Source of the DNA: Parasponia andersonii
Taxonomy: Eukaryota > Streptophyta > Magnoliopsida > Rosales > Cannabaceae
Reading direction: 5' to 3'
NCBI GenBank assembly: GCA_002914805.1
Contig: JXTB01000523.1
Location: forward strand, 111,911 to 175,910
DNA length: 64,000 bases
Shown here: one piece after another, positions 1 through 11,459 of the stretch
How the letters are laid out: the number at the start of each line of letters is the position of its first letter
Numbering within the stretch: position 1 is the stretch's first letter
The notes under the pieces: model-generated
Databases searched by the model: none
What the model was told of the DNA's origin: nothing
The model's input: the letters and a program-made list of their open reading frames with translations, nothing else
Program-made: the position numbers and the translations under genes

Positions 1-553
1 CCTGCAGGCACAGTGCTGAACTGGACAGTGGGCACAAGACAGGGAAGGGTCTAAAGAAAATCATTTATACCAAAACATTTAAGCAAGCACGATCATGTAT
101 TTAATTCATGTCATTGAGCAATATGTCATCCATTACTTTACTTACTGAGCTATAGCTCATTATAGTCTTGTGTTGCAGGTAATGATTGAGATGATAGCAT
201 GAGCTTGTGAGTTGAAGTAGAGGCCCAACCTTGGTGTTGTATATATGGATATTTTGACCACTTGTTGGGGGGTGGGGAGGCTAGTTTGTGTATTTTGGGA
301 TGTTTTGCAGTCTCTCAATGAAGTTATTTTTAATTCATTTTTTTTCGTACCTATTTAATATGTTTCATTATGTAATATATGTATATACTGATCATGTATG
401 GAAGTAAAGTCACCTATCCATAGAGTTTTAAAGAAAATAAAAAGTTCGAATTGGCCTGTATTTTGGAAAAATAATTATAGGATTATCTTCCAAAAGTAAC
501 GCCTTGTAAATAGAAAGTTAATAAAATTTTACTAGGATAAAGGGGGCGTTACA
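1..553 (+). mobile_element. 3' part of a Ty3/gypsy (Tekay/Del-like) LTR
   Basis: No coding sequence. Positions 141-180 carry a motif that recurs in the other Tekay-type LTRs of this window: a TGAGC word, then CTCA, a pyrimidine-rich stretch and CAGGT (compare 17363-17415 and 38263-38320). The segment ends GGGGCGTTACA at 543-553, a typical LTR end of the form ...CA, and Tat gag sequence begins directly after it. I infer an LTR remnant cut off by the window start and fused to the truncated Tat element. The partner LTR is not in the window, so the boundaries are not proven. Confidence 0.45.
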
Positions 554-1032
554 GGCCATCTCCGAAGTAGAAAGCCCCAGCCCAAGGCGGTCAAGAAAGC
601 GGCAAGAAGAGGAAGAAGTTTAAGGACCATCTGCCAAAATACGTGCTCAACACGCCGATCGACGTGATCTACCTCCAAAATAGAGACATGGGCATTTTTA
701 AGGACTGGCCCAAGTCCGGTGTTCCTGAGCATATGAAGAACAGAAGCAGGTACTGCCAATTTCACAAAGATCACGGGCATGATACCATCAACTGTTGTAG
801 CCTTTATGTGCAGGTTATGATGGCGATCTAAGCCAGAAAGTTGAAGCAGTACGTGAAGACAGGTGGAAGCCAATCAAAGGAGGACGCCGCCAGACCCGAA
901 AAGGGAAAGCAGACCCAAGCCTCCAGGTCAGGAGAACAGGCTCTGAGGATAGTGCCGACAATCATAGGTAGACCAGAGCTGACCTAGGGTCAGGAGGAGA
1001 AGGAAAAATGACAAAAAAGGATCGAAGAAAGG
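554..1032 (+). pseudogene. Tat gag, C-terminal fragment with zinc-knuckle-like motif
   Basis: The best-preserved piece is 643-831. It contains the Tat-type sequence CQFHKDHGHDTINC preceded by an N-T-P-I-D-V-I-Y motif; the equivalent region of the younger element at 60131-60403 reads CRYHNDIGHDTNNC. This is the nucleocapsid-like end of Gag, which packages element RNA. The matrix and capsid parts are absent. The frame stops at 829-831 and the link to the protease is degraded, with lysine- and arginine-rich sequence still recognisable. Translation in other frames is not meaningful. Confidence 0.7.
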
Positions 1033-1500
1033 GTGAAGTGCCTGAGAGGGATGGGCCATTCTGTGAACCATATGATGACGGGAGAAAGCTATGCCTCAGC
1101 CGGCCCCATTGCCTTCACCCAGCAAGACTTGACCATGGTGCGCCTGCCTCATGACAACCCCTTGGTGACTAGTCTACAGATCGACTCTACATTGGTCGGA
1201 AGGGTCCTAATCGATGGCGAAAGCAGCGTCGACATCCTGTTCTTTAGCACATTTGAGAGCATGGGCCTGAATCGAAATGCGCTCAGGCCGACTTGTCAGC
1301 CACTGTTCATCTTCAATAGTACTAGGGTCAGCCCCTTGGGCGTCGTGACTCTGAAGGTTTGTGCTGCAAAAAGGTGCCTGGATGTGGACTTCATCGTCAT
1401 CGACTGCCAGTCCTCCTTCAACGTCATCATGTGGAGAGGGTGGACCCACGCCATGCATGGGGTCACCTCCACCCTCCACCAGGTCTTAAGATGTCTATAA
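1033..1500 (+). pseudogene. Tat aspartic protease domain
   Basis: The retropepsin-like domain has its active-site loop as LIDGESSVDILFF; family members normally show D-G/N-G-S-S/A, so the second glycine is changed to glutamate here. A downstream hydrophobic segment ending DFIVIDCQSSFNVIM matches the usual VVDCPSAFNVVLGRP region seen in the intact copy at 60880-60920, but the following GRP is lost. The domain would cleave the Gag-Pol polyprotein. The open frame ends at a TAA at 1498-1500, and 1501-1839 holds the degraded linker to RT in broken frames. Confidence 0.75.
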
Positions 1501-1839
1501 AAGGATGGTACTTACACGATAGACATTAAAGGAGACCAGGCCTCCATGAGAAAATATTTTTCAACCGGCCTGAGGGGACACGATACGAGCACGAGCGCCT
1601 CGACGGGAGACAGATAGCAATCAAAGGACCGCCTGCCAGCGTACATGAAGCGGATCGAATAGGAGTCCGACGGGCCAGAATCCACGATTGAGGAGCTGGT
1701 AGCGGTCCCTTTGAAAGAGGTAGAACCAGCGAAGGTAGTCTTAATCGGACTGTTGGGGTTCCTTAGGCAGAATGAAGACGTCTTCGCGTGGTCCTATGAC
1801 GACATGCCTGGGATAGACTCCGCACATGCCTGTCACTGA

Positions 1840-2679
1840 TTGAATGCAGAACCCAATTTTCCTCCGGTCAGGCAGAGGCCCCGAAGGTTCACGCCGGAGA
1901 AAAATAGAGCAATCAATAAGGAGGTGGAGAAGCTACTGGAGAAAGGCCTGATCATAGAATGCGTATACCAGTACTGGGTCTCTAACCTGGTGATGGTGAA
2001 GAAGAAAAACAGCAATGACCGTACTTGTATAGACTTCATCAACCTGAACAAGGCTTGCCCGAAGGACAGCTTTTCCCTACCGAGGATCGACCAAATGGTC
2101 GATGCGATGGCTAGTTTCGACAGGATAAGCTTCCTAGATGCTTACTCTGGATACAACCAGATCCCTCTATACGAGGAATACCAGATCTACACGGCATTCA
2201 TTACAGAGCGAGGTCTGTACTGTTATAGACGCATGCCTTTTGGCTTGAAGAATGCGGGGGCGACCTACCTGAGACTTATGAATAAAATGTTCGTCAGGCT
2301 GTTAGGGAGGATGATGGAAGTCTATATCGATGACATAGTCGTAAAGAGCAAAGGAGCTTTGGACCATCTGGGATATCTGGATGAATATTTCCGAATCCTA
2401 AGGCAATACTGGATGTATCTGAACCCCAAGAAATGCACGTTTGGGGTGTCCTCTGGCCAGTTCCTGGGGCACATCATGAGTAGAAGGGGCATTGAGGCCA
2501 ACCTGACCCAGTTGTCCTCAATCGCGGATGTGCAATGTCCCTCAACCATTCGGGAGGTCCAACGCCTAGCCAAGAAGATAGCCGCTCTCAACCGGTTTGT
2601 CTCCAAAATGTCTGATCGATGTAAGCCTTTCTTCCAGTGCATAAAGAAAAGCTCTACTGTCGTCTTAGGGGAGGAATAG
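1840..2679 (+). pseudogene. Tat reverse transcriptase domain
   Basis: This is the best-preserved pol domain, about 280 residues. Visible motifs are the N-terminal P-V-R-Q-R-P-R-R-F-T-P-E block, R-x-C-I-D-F-x-x-L-N-K-A, the fingers motif S-F-L-D-A-Y-S-G-Y-N-Q-I, M-P-F-G-L-K-N-A-G-A-T-Y, and the catalytic YIDDIVVKSK at about residues 162-171. This is an RNA-dependent DNA polymerase acting in the virus-like particle. The frame is closed in front by a TGA just upstream of 1840 and behind by TAG at 2677-2679, both where related elements read through, so the domain is decayed but its catalytic residues are intact. Confidence 0.9.
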
Positions 2680-3110
2680 GACAAGACACTGACAGAGCTC
2701 AAGCTGTACTTAAGTCATCCGCCTATCTTGGCTTTCTCGGTAGAGGGGCAGCGCCTATACGCTTATTTGGCAGTGTCTGAAGTAGCGATCAGTACCGTAC
2801 TGTTTGTCAAGGAAGACAGCAAGCAGAAGCCAGTGTTTTACACGAGCCGCATACTCTTGGACATCGAGACGCGATATAGTATGGTAGAGAAACTGGTCCT
2901 GGCTTTGGTCAATGCTATGAAAAGACTCAGGCAATACTTCGAGGCACACTCGGTTACGGTGTATACAGATTTCCCCATCCAACAAATCTTGGCCAAGCCA
3001 GACCTATCGGGATGACTAACTAAGTAGGCCATCGAGTTGGAGATATACGACATCGAGTATCGACATCGAGTATCGACCTCGAGTAGCGAAGAAAGGGTAA
3101 GTCATGGCGG
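2680..3110 (+). pseudogene. RT-linked RNase H domain (degraded)
   Basis: Open from 2728 to 3015 and clearly the gypsy RNase H that follows RT: it has A-Y-L-A-V-S-E, K-Q-K-P-V-F-Y-T-S-R, an E-T-R-Y-S-M-V-E-K-L segment and V-Y-T-D-F-P-I-Q-Q-I-L. The D-x-x-x-R and catalytic acidic positions are partly altered. Stops interrupt at 3013-3015 and again at 3025-3027, followed by E-L-E-I-Y-D-I-E-Y, the usual connection toward the second RNase H. It would remove element RNA from RNA-DNA hybrids during reverse transcription. Confidence 0.8.
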
Positions 3111-3164
3111 ACTTCCTTGTAGAAATCCAATCCTTCGGTGAGCCACATGACCCGCTTCAGATGT

Positions 3165-3600
3165 CTCCGTCTCACATCCCTTTAGCCTGGACCCTCTACA
3201 CCGACAGATCCACGAATGCCTCGGGGTCAAGTATCGGAATAGTCCTGCAGACCTAGCAGGACTCAGGGTAAAGAAAGTTTTGAGGCTCGGATTTTAGGCA
3301 ACGAACAATGAGGCAGAGTACGAGGTGCTGCTGCAAGGCCTTAAGCTAGCTTTGCACTTCAGAGTAGAGAACATCGCAGTAAAGACTAACTCGCAGCTGA
3401 TCGTGGGTCAGGTCAGGGGAGACTTTGAAGTAAAAGAGCCAAGATTACATAGGTACTTCTCTAGGGTAATGGGGGCGAAGGCTCGCTTTGGCAGTTTTGA
3501 TATCGGACAAATACCCAGGGAGATGAATCAAAAAGCCGATGAATTAGCTAAAAGAATCAGGGGGACGATTGAACATACGGAGATTCTGCCAGAGGGTGAA
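3165..3600 (+). pseudogene. Second, archaeal-type RNase H (Tat hallmark)
   Basis: The start, W-T-L-Y-T-D-R-S-T-N at about 3187, and the rest lie in different frames. The open part (3325-3600) shows N-N-E-A-E-Y-E-V-L-L just before and in it, then L-I-V-G-Q-V-R-G-D-F-E and I-P-R-E-M-N-Q-K-A-D-E-L-A-K. This pattern (D, E, D, and D near A-D-x-L-A-K) is the extra RNase H copy known from Tat elements and is distinct from the RT-linked one. A frameshift near 3290 and a stop at about 3256 break it. The clade assignment rests mainly on this domain. Confidence 0.8.
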
Positions 3601-4888
3601 AACAGAAGAGGCCCCTTGGAGACCCCTGCACGCCATGTGTTTGCAACTGACTCTGAAGACGAGGGCTGGATGAGACCCATCATCCAATATCTGGTGTCAG
3701 GAAACCTGCCCGTAGACCCCCAAAAAGTGAGGTTGATCAGACTGACAGTTGCTCGATATTCGATGGTGGCGGGCCGACTGTATAGGAGATCAACGATGAG
3801 ACCAATGCTGAGGTGCATAGGTCCCATCGAGGCGCAGTAGCTAATAGAGGAAATCCACGAGGAAGCGTGTGGCAACCACTCTGGCGGGCGTAGCCTCGCC
3901 CATAAGGCCTTGACTGCCGGGTACTTCTGGCCATACATGATGACCGAGGCGGCCCAGTTTGTCAAGAAATGTGACAAGTGCCAGAGGTTCGCTCCTATGA
4001 AGCGCCAGCCCACGGAGGAACTCCATTCGAATATAACTCCTTGGCCCTTCACTAAATGGGGTATGGACATCATTGGAGAGCTCTTCAGAAGTCCAAGGGG
4101 AATAAGGTATGTCATGCTGGCCACCGATTATTTCACTAAATGGGTAAAAGCTGAAGCCTACGTGACCGTCAATAAGGCAGACACGATTAACTTCATTTGG
4201 AAAAATATAATCTGTCGATACGAAATCCCGAAAGAGATACACGCCGATCATAGCACGCAGTTCCAGAATGCTAAGCTAAAGGAGCTATATGAGTTGTATG
4301 ATAGAAGGCTTAGCTTCTCATCCGTAAACTACCCTTAGGGGAATGGCCAAGCAGAGGCAAAGAACAAGGCCATATTCAGCAATATAAAAAAGAACTTGTA
4401 GGAGGCTAAAGGAAGGTGGTTAGAAGAGCTACTGGCCGTCGTGTGGGCCTATCGAACCACATAGCAGAGATCAACGGGAAGAACACCATTCGCCATGGTC
4501 TACGCATCGGAGGCTATGATCCCGACTGAGATTGGCCTCCCGACCCTTCGCTCCAAAGTGGTAAGAGATACCTCACTGAACGAGCAACAACTAAGCCACA
4601 ACACAGAGCTTCTGGAAGAAACAAGGAACATAGCCCTGGTCTATCTGGCTTCGTATCACCAGCAGACCAGGTCTTACCACGTGAAGAAGGTTAGCTCTCG
4701 TCGATTTAACGCTGAAAACTAGGTCTTGAGGGTTAGGACAGGAATCGAAGCTGGACTCTAACTGGGTCGGGCCCTACGAGGTGATCAAGGCGCTTGACAA
4801 TGGTGCGTACGCCCTGAAAGAACTCAAGATCGGGAAGAGTCTACCAAACACGTGGAATGCCCAACACTTGAAAAAGTATCACGTGTGA
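3601..4888 (+). pseudogene. Tat integrase, with at least four in-frame stops
   Basis: The N-terminal HHCC zinc site is visible (H-E-E-A-C-G-N-H and C-D-K-C near 3855-3985). The catalytic core has D in M-D-I-I-G, D in I-H-A-D-H-S-T-Q-F where most relatives have D-N-G-T-Q-F, and E in G-N-G-Q-A-E-A-K. The C-terminal part includes R-T-P-F-A-M-V-Y and A-S-E-A-M-I-P-T-E. The coding end is recognisable as H-L-K-K-Y-H-V followed by TGA at 4886-4888. Stops lie at 3838, 4336, 4399 and 4462, each at a place where CAG is the likely ancestor. Function: insertion of element cDNA into the chromosome. Confidence 0.85.
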
Positions 4889-5039
4889 GATGCGTGTAAA
4901 TGCTATGAGACACATGTAAATGCTTGTATTATTAAATAGCTTAATTCCAAAACAGGTCAGGGTTTCCGCTCCATGGACTTATGCTTTAGATTGCTATGAA
5001 AAAGGGTCTGCTCCAAGTGCTAGATCCCACGGACTATTC

Positions 5040-5640
5040 GCGCAAACAAAGATCGTACTACAGGAATCACATTGCGCAATAAAATACTTGCCTATGGCCC
5101 GAGAAAACGTACGAAGAGGATTGAGCTGCGCAATAAAATGCTTGCCAGCAGACCTCGACAAAGATTGTACTATGGGAATCACATCGCGTAATAAAATACT
5201 TGCCGATGGCCTGAGAAATGTACGAAGAGGATTGAGCTGCACAATAAAATGCTTGCCAGTAGACCTCGACAAAGATCGTACTATGGAAATCACATCGCGC
5301 AATAAAATACTTGCCGATGGCCCAAGAAAACATACGAAGAGGATTGAGCTGCGCAATAAAATGCTTGCCAGTAGACCTTGATAAAGATCATACTATGGGA
5401 ATCACATCGCGCAATAAAATGCTTGCCGATGGCCCGAGAAAACATTCGAAGAGGAGTAGACCTGCGCAATAGAATGCTTGCCAGCAGACCTCGATAAAGA
5501 TCATACTATGGGATTCATATCGTGCAATAAAATGATTGCCGATGGCACGAGAAAACGTACGAAGAGAATTGAGCTGCGCAATAATATGTTTGCCAGCGGA
5601 CCTCATCCAAAATCATATCGCGGAGATCACGTCTCTTGTC
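5040..5640 (+). repeat. About five tandem copies of a 112-base repeat
   Basis: A GAGCTGC-type anchor recurs at about 5123, 5234, 5346, 5458 and 5571, giving a period of 111-112 bases. Each unit is itself two related halves of about 56 bases, because the word CGCAATAAAATGCTTGCC (or ACTTGCC) occurs twice per unit. The copies are similar but not identical. The array lies between the end of pol and the antisense ORF. Several open frames in it on both strands are repeat artefacts. Tandem arrays in this untranslated part of Tat/Ogre elements are known to seed satellite DNA. Confidence 0.85.
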
Positions 5641-5740
5641 GATGACCCGAGAGGATGTATGAAGGGCAACAGGCCACACAGCAAAAACTTGCCACCGACC
5701 CTCAAGGAATACCTGCAGGATGGGGGAGAATTGAGCGATA

Positions 5741-5975
5741 AGACCCTCCCCAGATAGCACCTAAGCTAAGCATGAGCCAAAAGTAAATGGGGCCAGGGCC
5801 TACCTATTGGGAATAGACCCTCCCAAGGTAGCACCTTAGCTATGCATAAGCCAAAGGTAAATGGGGCCAGGGTCTACCCGTTGGAAGTAGAACCTCCCCA
5901 GAGAGCACTTTAGCTATGCACGTACTGAAAGTGAACAGAGCCAAGGCCTACCCGTTAGAAGTAGGCCTAGATTAG
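5741..5975 (+). repeat. Three tandem copies of a 76-base repeat
   Basis: Units start near 5741, 5818 and 5893 and share CTCCCCAGATAGCACCTTAGC, then TATGCATAAGCC, AAATGGGGCCAGGGCCTACC and a GAAGTAGA tail. The third unit is the most diverged. It is independent of the 112-base array directly upstream. Confidence 0.75.
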
Positions 5976-6763
5976 ACCAAGAACGAAGGCAGAAGTTAAA
6001 ACCGAATTTTGTTTATTATTGCTTGAATTATAGGATGCATGGTCGATACAGACACGGACCCAGTGTCTCTATTTGTAAGAAGTAGGTCTTGGGCAGATTT
6101 GCAAGGACACATCAGAGTGGTAAGGCCCTGTTCGCTCTCAGAGAGAGCTAAGCCTAGGCCTTTTCCTCTGCAGTGACGAGTGCAAACAGTTGTCGACCAA
6201 TCCCTGGAGCTGGTTCCTGGCATGTTCCCATTAGGGTCAGAGAAGTCCAACCATACGCGTGGATCATATTCTGCTAAGATAAGTCATAACATAAGTTATA
6301 CATTCTCAAAGCTGGACGGGCCGGAACTCATGTCCCGATCTCCAGAGCTAACCTTATCGGTCATAGCATAGGGAGAATTTGCTAATAACTCTGCATCATA
6401 TACGATTGGGCCAGACCCAGAAGTTAGGTGGACCACCGACAAAGGAATGGCATCGTATATGATGTCCGACCCTGACCACGGATGCAGGCAATAAAAAAAA
6501 AAAAACACAGAATAAGCATGAGAAAAATACATTGTTTTATCATTTAAACAGGTGCTTGCAACAGGGGTCAACTCTACACGGAGCGGTCAGTACTTTACAA
6601 ATGTACAAAAGAGCGAGAGGCCCTAATTATCTACGGAAAGGGAAGCGACGCTGGCTTTAACGCTTAGACCAGCTGCAATAGAGAACAATATACTGGGGTT
6701 GGAATCATCGCTTGACAAGACGACCGCACTTGACCCTCCGCCTGTCAAGGCGCCATTGCCAGG
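5976..6763. other. Non-coding spacer of the Tat element
   Basis: This lies between the tandem repeats and the end of the antisense ORF. It contains a short direct repeat around 6390-6480 (CATCATATACGAT-like and CATCGTATATGATG, with two GACC-rich neighbours) and a run of A at 6492-6504. No coding sequence, promoter or terminator can be supported. By position it would be the shared 3' untranslated region of the convergent pol and aORF transcripts. Confidence 0.5.
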
Positions 6764-9700
6764 CTAACCCCTAGGGACTTTCGTGGCTTGTTTTGGCGAA
6801 CCGGGGGTGAGGACAATCTCCCAGGCGACAGAAGCAGATGTAGAGGGCCCATCTTTTTCTTCGTTAAGCATCTTCAACACATCAGCAGGGTACACGATAT
6901 TAATCTCGTCCCTTAATTGCTGCATGTAGTACCTGATGGAATAATGTTCTCTCTCGACGTCTTTCTGCTCATCGAACTGGTCTGGCGCATTACCACCTCT
7001 GCGTGGCCCTCGAATTCCCTGTTCTCCCAGCCAGACCTGTAGCTCTCTATAGAAAGGATATCCACCTGCCTCTGGTATCTTGTCTTTAGCTTTTCTGAGT
7101 CTACTAGCCTATCTCTCAGCGCCGCTAGCCTCAGCTCCACTTGTCGCTGTGATAAGTCAATCAAAAGAGTGTTAATATCGACGAGATCTTCGCCACGCTT
7201 TCGAGATAACTCGACATGAGCCTCCATCAATTTTTTGTGATCCAAGTAGAGATGTCGGATTAACTCGTTGACCGGTCGAGCCTGCACTGCAAGGAATGGG
7301 CCTCAAGCTTGGCTTTTGCCTCAGATTTCCTTACTTCTTTAGCCTCGTCGATGGTTCTATCACGAGCAATGAAAGCTAGACCCATCTCTGCCCCTGTGTT
7401 CTGCAGCTTCTGCTCCTTGATCTTGAGGTAGGTATGGGTCAGCCTGGCAGCTTTGGCTTGAGCCAGCCTGGCGGTCTCTGCCTCGGCCAGCTTGGTGACC
7501 AGCTCCTCATGCCTGGCCCTCTCGATGCTCAGAGCGTGGGCCACCATGCTGCTGACCCTGGCCTCGTCCAGGCTCTGGTACTGGTCGAAATCCGTTCTCA
7601 ACATAGCAAGGGCGGCCGAGTGGCACGGGCGTTCAGCTGGCCGACACAAGGAGAATAGAAGGACTGGACAACGGCTAGCTGTAGAATATAAGAAAGGAGG
7701 TCAGTGTTCAGCAAAGACGCCAAAAAAACATGGAGATGATAGCCAGACGAGCTAAACCTGCGCAAGGCTGCAGCCAGTGATGAGCTCTACGTTCTCCAGG
7801 GAAAGCACCTCTAGCTCACATATCCCTCTCCCTGGGCATTATCCACATCTAAGGAACGCGACTCCACCCCGCTGGTCGCGAGGACACCTTCACCCCCCAT
7901 CGAGTGCACTCCAGTAGTTTCTCCCGACGCTCTCGGAGTGGCGAAGGTAGGGGCAGTGGAAAGTAGGGTGTTGCTAGGCGCACCCTCGGTAACAACTGAA
8001 GGTGGCATGCCCTCAGCAGAAGAAGCCGCAGTGATTGCTGCCACTTCGACAGCTTCGGCCACCGCCACCCTCGGAGACCCACCTGGCTGTAATTTTTCGT
8101 TCTTGTCTTGACCAGCATCCTTAGACGGGCCGCCTCGCATAGACCTCCTCATTCTCATGAGGGTCGGGCTAGCCCCATCATCGTCGCTGTCAGAAGAAGG
8201 GGCAGCTCTGTCTCTCTTCCCGGCCGGGCTTTCTCTCCTCTTGGACGAATCAGGTTTGCGATCCCACTTCGTGGAGACCAGGAGAGGAGAAGAGAGTTGA
8301 GACTTCAGCCTCAGAGCCCTTCTGCTGAGCTCAGCAATCTCCCCATGGGAGCGGGTAGCACCAAACCCCGTGCCTGCCTTTGAACCAGAGCTGGGGGCAG
8401 AGGAAGTCAGTGCAGAGGACACCCCAGGCAGGCTCGAAGGTGCCCTTTTGCCATACATGATCTTTATGGCCGGCGCCTCCTGAATCGCGAGCCCGCCCGC
8501 CTCGGGAGGCACCACGATTGTTTCACCCCCGGATGTGAACAGATCCTCCAGGTCATCGTCTGAGCCTGTTCTTGGGGTGATAACTCCCTGTGCCCCAGCC
8601 TCATCCTCAGAGGACACCCCCAGGCACCGACCAGCGGGGGCCTTGGATCGGGCTCTGCATGCAACGACATTCCCCTTGGCCGGGGAAGGGTCAACCGAAG
8701 GGCCTGCATCTAAACCTGTAAGAGCAAGCAATATGATTAGAACGCAACCTTGACCTCATCGATGGGACCCTCGGGCACCAGATGAACTCACCCCTAACCC
8801 ACTTGGGGGCAGCATTTTCCTCTTGACGGAGCCTGATGCACTTGTCAGTCACAAGCTTCACTGCCTCCTCAAGGTCGTGATTGGTTAGCACCACCAGGTC
8901 ATGGGGATCTGCCAGCTGGCTCGAGGCCGTGATCTGACGGCCCACCATAGCGAGATAACTCTGTTCGTTTGGACAGAATCGGTTCAGGGCCGAGGCGTCA
9001 AGCTTACTCCAGAGGTGTTTGGTGATGACCCACATGTCCAGTGGGAAGAGTAAATATGAGACCATCCTTGGCATCATATTCATCACCTAGGGATGCAGAA
9101 CGACTTGGATATGTCGGCAATCCCTAGAGGACCCAAAAATGACGACCCTCTCCAGCTCCTTGAGCCGTCCCGCCGATAGCCGCGGTTCGAACCTGCTTTC
9201 CTCCATAGAGGCTGCGCAAAGCAAAACATCGTTAGTAAAAACGGACGAAGTACACGCAGACCCAAAACCTACGACTCAGTACTTACTTTGCAGAAAAAAT
9301 GGGAGAATTTGGAAACGCTCTCCATTCACCTAGGGAGAGCACCATGCCCCTCCGATGGCGTACAACCTGGAGTGGGAATCCCATTATTTGTCCGACCTCA
9401 GCAAGCCCCAAAAAACGTGGCACCTCAAGAGTGGCTGGAGGTAGAAAGTAGAGTAAGAGCTCTTTTTGGGAATGAGAATGAGCTTGTAGGCATAAAAGAC
9501 CACCTCCAAGTCGATATGCATGTTGAGGAGGATTGACAGGGCAGAAAGCCCCATCAGGATCATGACCCTATTGGCATTCAGCTACATCAGGTGAATCCTT
9601 ATAAGGTTAAAGAACTGGTGGACCAGGGGAGGAAAGGGAAACCACAGCTATTCCAGGTACCTCCTCCCTAGGACGATGGAGCCTTCGGGGGCAGAGGGGT

Positions 9701-9830
9701 GAAGGTACCAGTCCGTCAGACCCTCAACCCTTTCTAAAGTAACTCCGCCAGGGAAGTAAAGCTTCCTCCTTAACGAGCCTAATTTGGGATCCGCGATAGA
9801 GTAAAGTTTCTGACTCTGGTTCGGAGCCAT
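6764..9830 (-). pseudogene. Antisense ORF (aORF) of the Tat element, intron-containing, decayed
   Basis: Read on the minus strand, it begins M-A-P-N-Q-S-Q at 9830. It continues through a segment with P-L-P-P-L-V-H-Q-F-F and L-N-A-N-R-V-M-I-L-M-G (about 9500-9640), the pattern of the 'putative gypsy type transposon' domain (Pfam PF04195). Then come a hydrophobic W-V-I-T-K-H-L-W-S-K-L region (9086-8792), a Ser/Pro/Ala-rich middle (8715-7811) and a charged coiled coil (7649-6913), and it ends at TAG 6764-6766. A clean intron, 8716-8791, has donor GTGAGT and acceptor CTTACAG and joins W-V-R-G to L-D-A-G in frame. Several frameshifts and stops break the rest. The function of this extra Tat protein is unknown. 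Confidence 0.7.
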
Positions 9831-9949
9831 TGTTTTAGATGCGATCGAAGAAAACGAAAGGTTCTGAAAAAGGGGAAGTGTGGAAACCCTAAGATTTAAG
9901 AAAGCTGAAATACTTGGGGATTTTGGTAAAGTAAGAAATGGGTACAAGC

Positions 9950-11240
9950 GCGACTTTTATAGAGGGGGAGTCGAAGAGTTTTCCCTAGAGGAGAATAGTG
10001 CAAGGAAGATGGAAGCACTAGAATTTCAAAAATTTGAAAAATTGTGACACGGGATGGCATGTACCAACGTCAGTAATTAGGGAGAAATAACGGTGAGTGG
10101 CCACGTGTACCCTTCAAATTGGAGGACTAGAGACACGATTTCCCCACTTGATGGATGCAAATCCATAAAATAGGGAAATGGGAGTAGTTGTGTGGCCCGT
10201 TCCTAGATCATATACCATGTGGACGATTAAGTGGTAGAACAGGTCACAGGGGGGGTACACCATCCGACATGTGTCCAAAGTAACCGTTTAAAATCCACAC
10301 GAGTTGCACGTCATACTGCATAGGCCCATAGGCTGTCCGAGGCCAGGGCCGAATCCATCCCAAACCCTGGACGGGTTCAGCCCAGTCTAACTCTTACCTC
10401 GACAACTAGGGGTCAAAAGCCTCGAGGGTCTTCTGCCAGAAGACCATGAGAGGCAACTCACTGCTCCAGACCCAGACAAAGTATTTAATGCGATCCTAGT
10501 TAGGTGCGCACATTGGACAAATTGTCCTGACAGAACGGCGGTTTGTCAAAGTCTCACCCTCGACAGGCTCGAGTTGTAGGAGACAGGGGAAAGTAGGCCA
10601 CGACGATGCAAGGAAAGTCACGGTAACCACGGCCCGTGATTTCTTGAGTAAGTCATGATGAAAAAAGGTACTTGATCTTGAGATTGAGAGCTAAAAAACT
10701 CCCAGTTCCAGGATTATATATATAAGCCTTGTTTCCCCCCTTTAGGAGGGGAGATATACAGATAGACATATACAAAGAAAAACTTAATCTTTGCTACAAA
10801 ACCTTAGGGATAAACAGCTGACTTAAGTATTAGAGAGTTTTTGTAGGTGGCCACCCCTACCTCTCTGACCCGACTTGAAGTTAAAAATACTCTGGGATAG
10901 TATGGATACGTGGATAGTTGATAGATACAATATCAGCAGTTCAGAGACATGTGGACAGCTGGTAAGAATCGCACCAATACTTAGAGAAAAAAAAAAGAGA
11001 GAGACAGACATACACACTAGCATCTTTCCTGCCGAGGAGCTTGACTAGAGTCCCTGAGCGAGATGAGACGAGATGCGAAGCTGAAAGCTCTTCATGCCGC
11101 ATAATCTTACTTGGTCACCACGAACTATTCTTCCTCTGCACCTACATGATTGATCTTATGCTAAACTCAGCCGCACCTAAAGCTATACTTACTATACTTG
11201 CCACACACACACACTCTATAGAAATAACCAATTAACAACT
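9950..11240 (+). mobile_element. Probable 3' LTR of the Tat element
   Basis: The non-coding segment after the aORF start has the look of a Tat LTR. A TATA-like TATATATATAAG lies at about 10715, followed by GGAGGGGAGATATACAGATA and GCTGACTTAAGTATTAGAGAG at about 10810, with a pyrimidine-rich stretch further on. A plausible left end is TGTGACACGGG at about 10047. The right end is uncertain: a short CA repeat and ACCAATTAACA near 11233 may mark it. With no 5' LTR for comparison, neither boundary is secure. Confidence 0.5.
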
Positions 11241-11459
11241 AATGAGTTGGTGGCGAGTGAGTCAGCTTCCAACGAAGACCATGAATGAGTTATGAAGGAT
11301 CTGAAAAGTTAAATTCGGGTTAGGGATAGGATTGCATAAAGTTGTGTATTTTTGGAATGATTTTGGACTTAATTGTATGTGTGTCTAATGGATTTTGGGG
11401 CTGAATTGTTTTTTCTTTTACTCTAGGTTTTGGGACTGATTTTTGTGTGTGTTAGATTA

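Larger units (their letters stand above)
554..11240 (+). mobile_element. Tat-lineage Ty3/gypsy retrotransposon, 5'-truncated and decayed
   Basis: Domain order is gag remnant, protease, RT, RNase H, a second RNase H, integrase, tandem repeats, an antisense ORF, then LTR-like DNA. A second (archaeal-type) RNase H between the RT-linked RNase H and integrase, and an extra antisense ORF downstream of pol, are known features of the Tat clade. The 5' LTR, PBS and most of gag are missing: the element starts abruptly at 554 against another LTR fragment. Many in-frame stops make it non-functional. The right end is approximate, because no second LTR copy is present to define it. Confidence 0.8.

Noticed and set aside
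4994-5760. Overlapping open frames on both strands rich in I-E-L-R-N-K-M-L-A and W-Q-A-F-Y-C-A type repeats
   Set aside because: They arise from the 112-base tandem array, whose period can stay open in several frames. No domain or start context.
7434-8753. Plus-strand open frames opposite the antisense ORF
   Set aside because: Shadows of the minus-strand aORF, which has the recognisable domain, coiled coil and intron.
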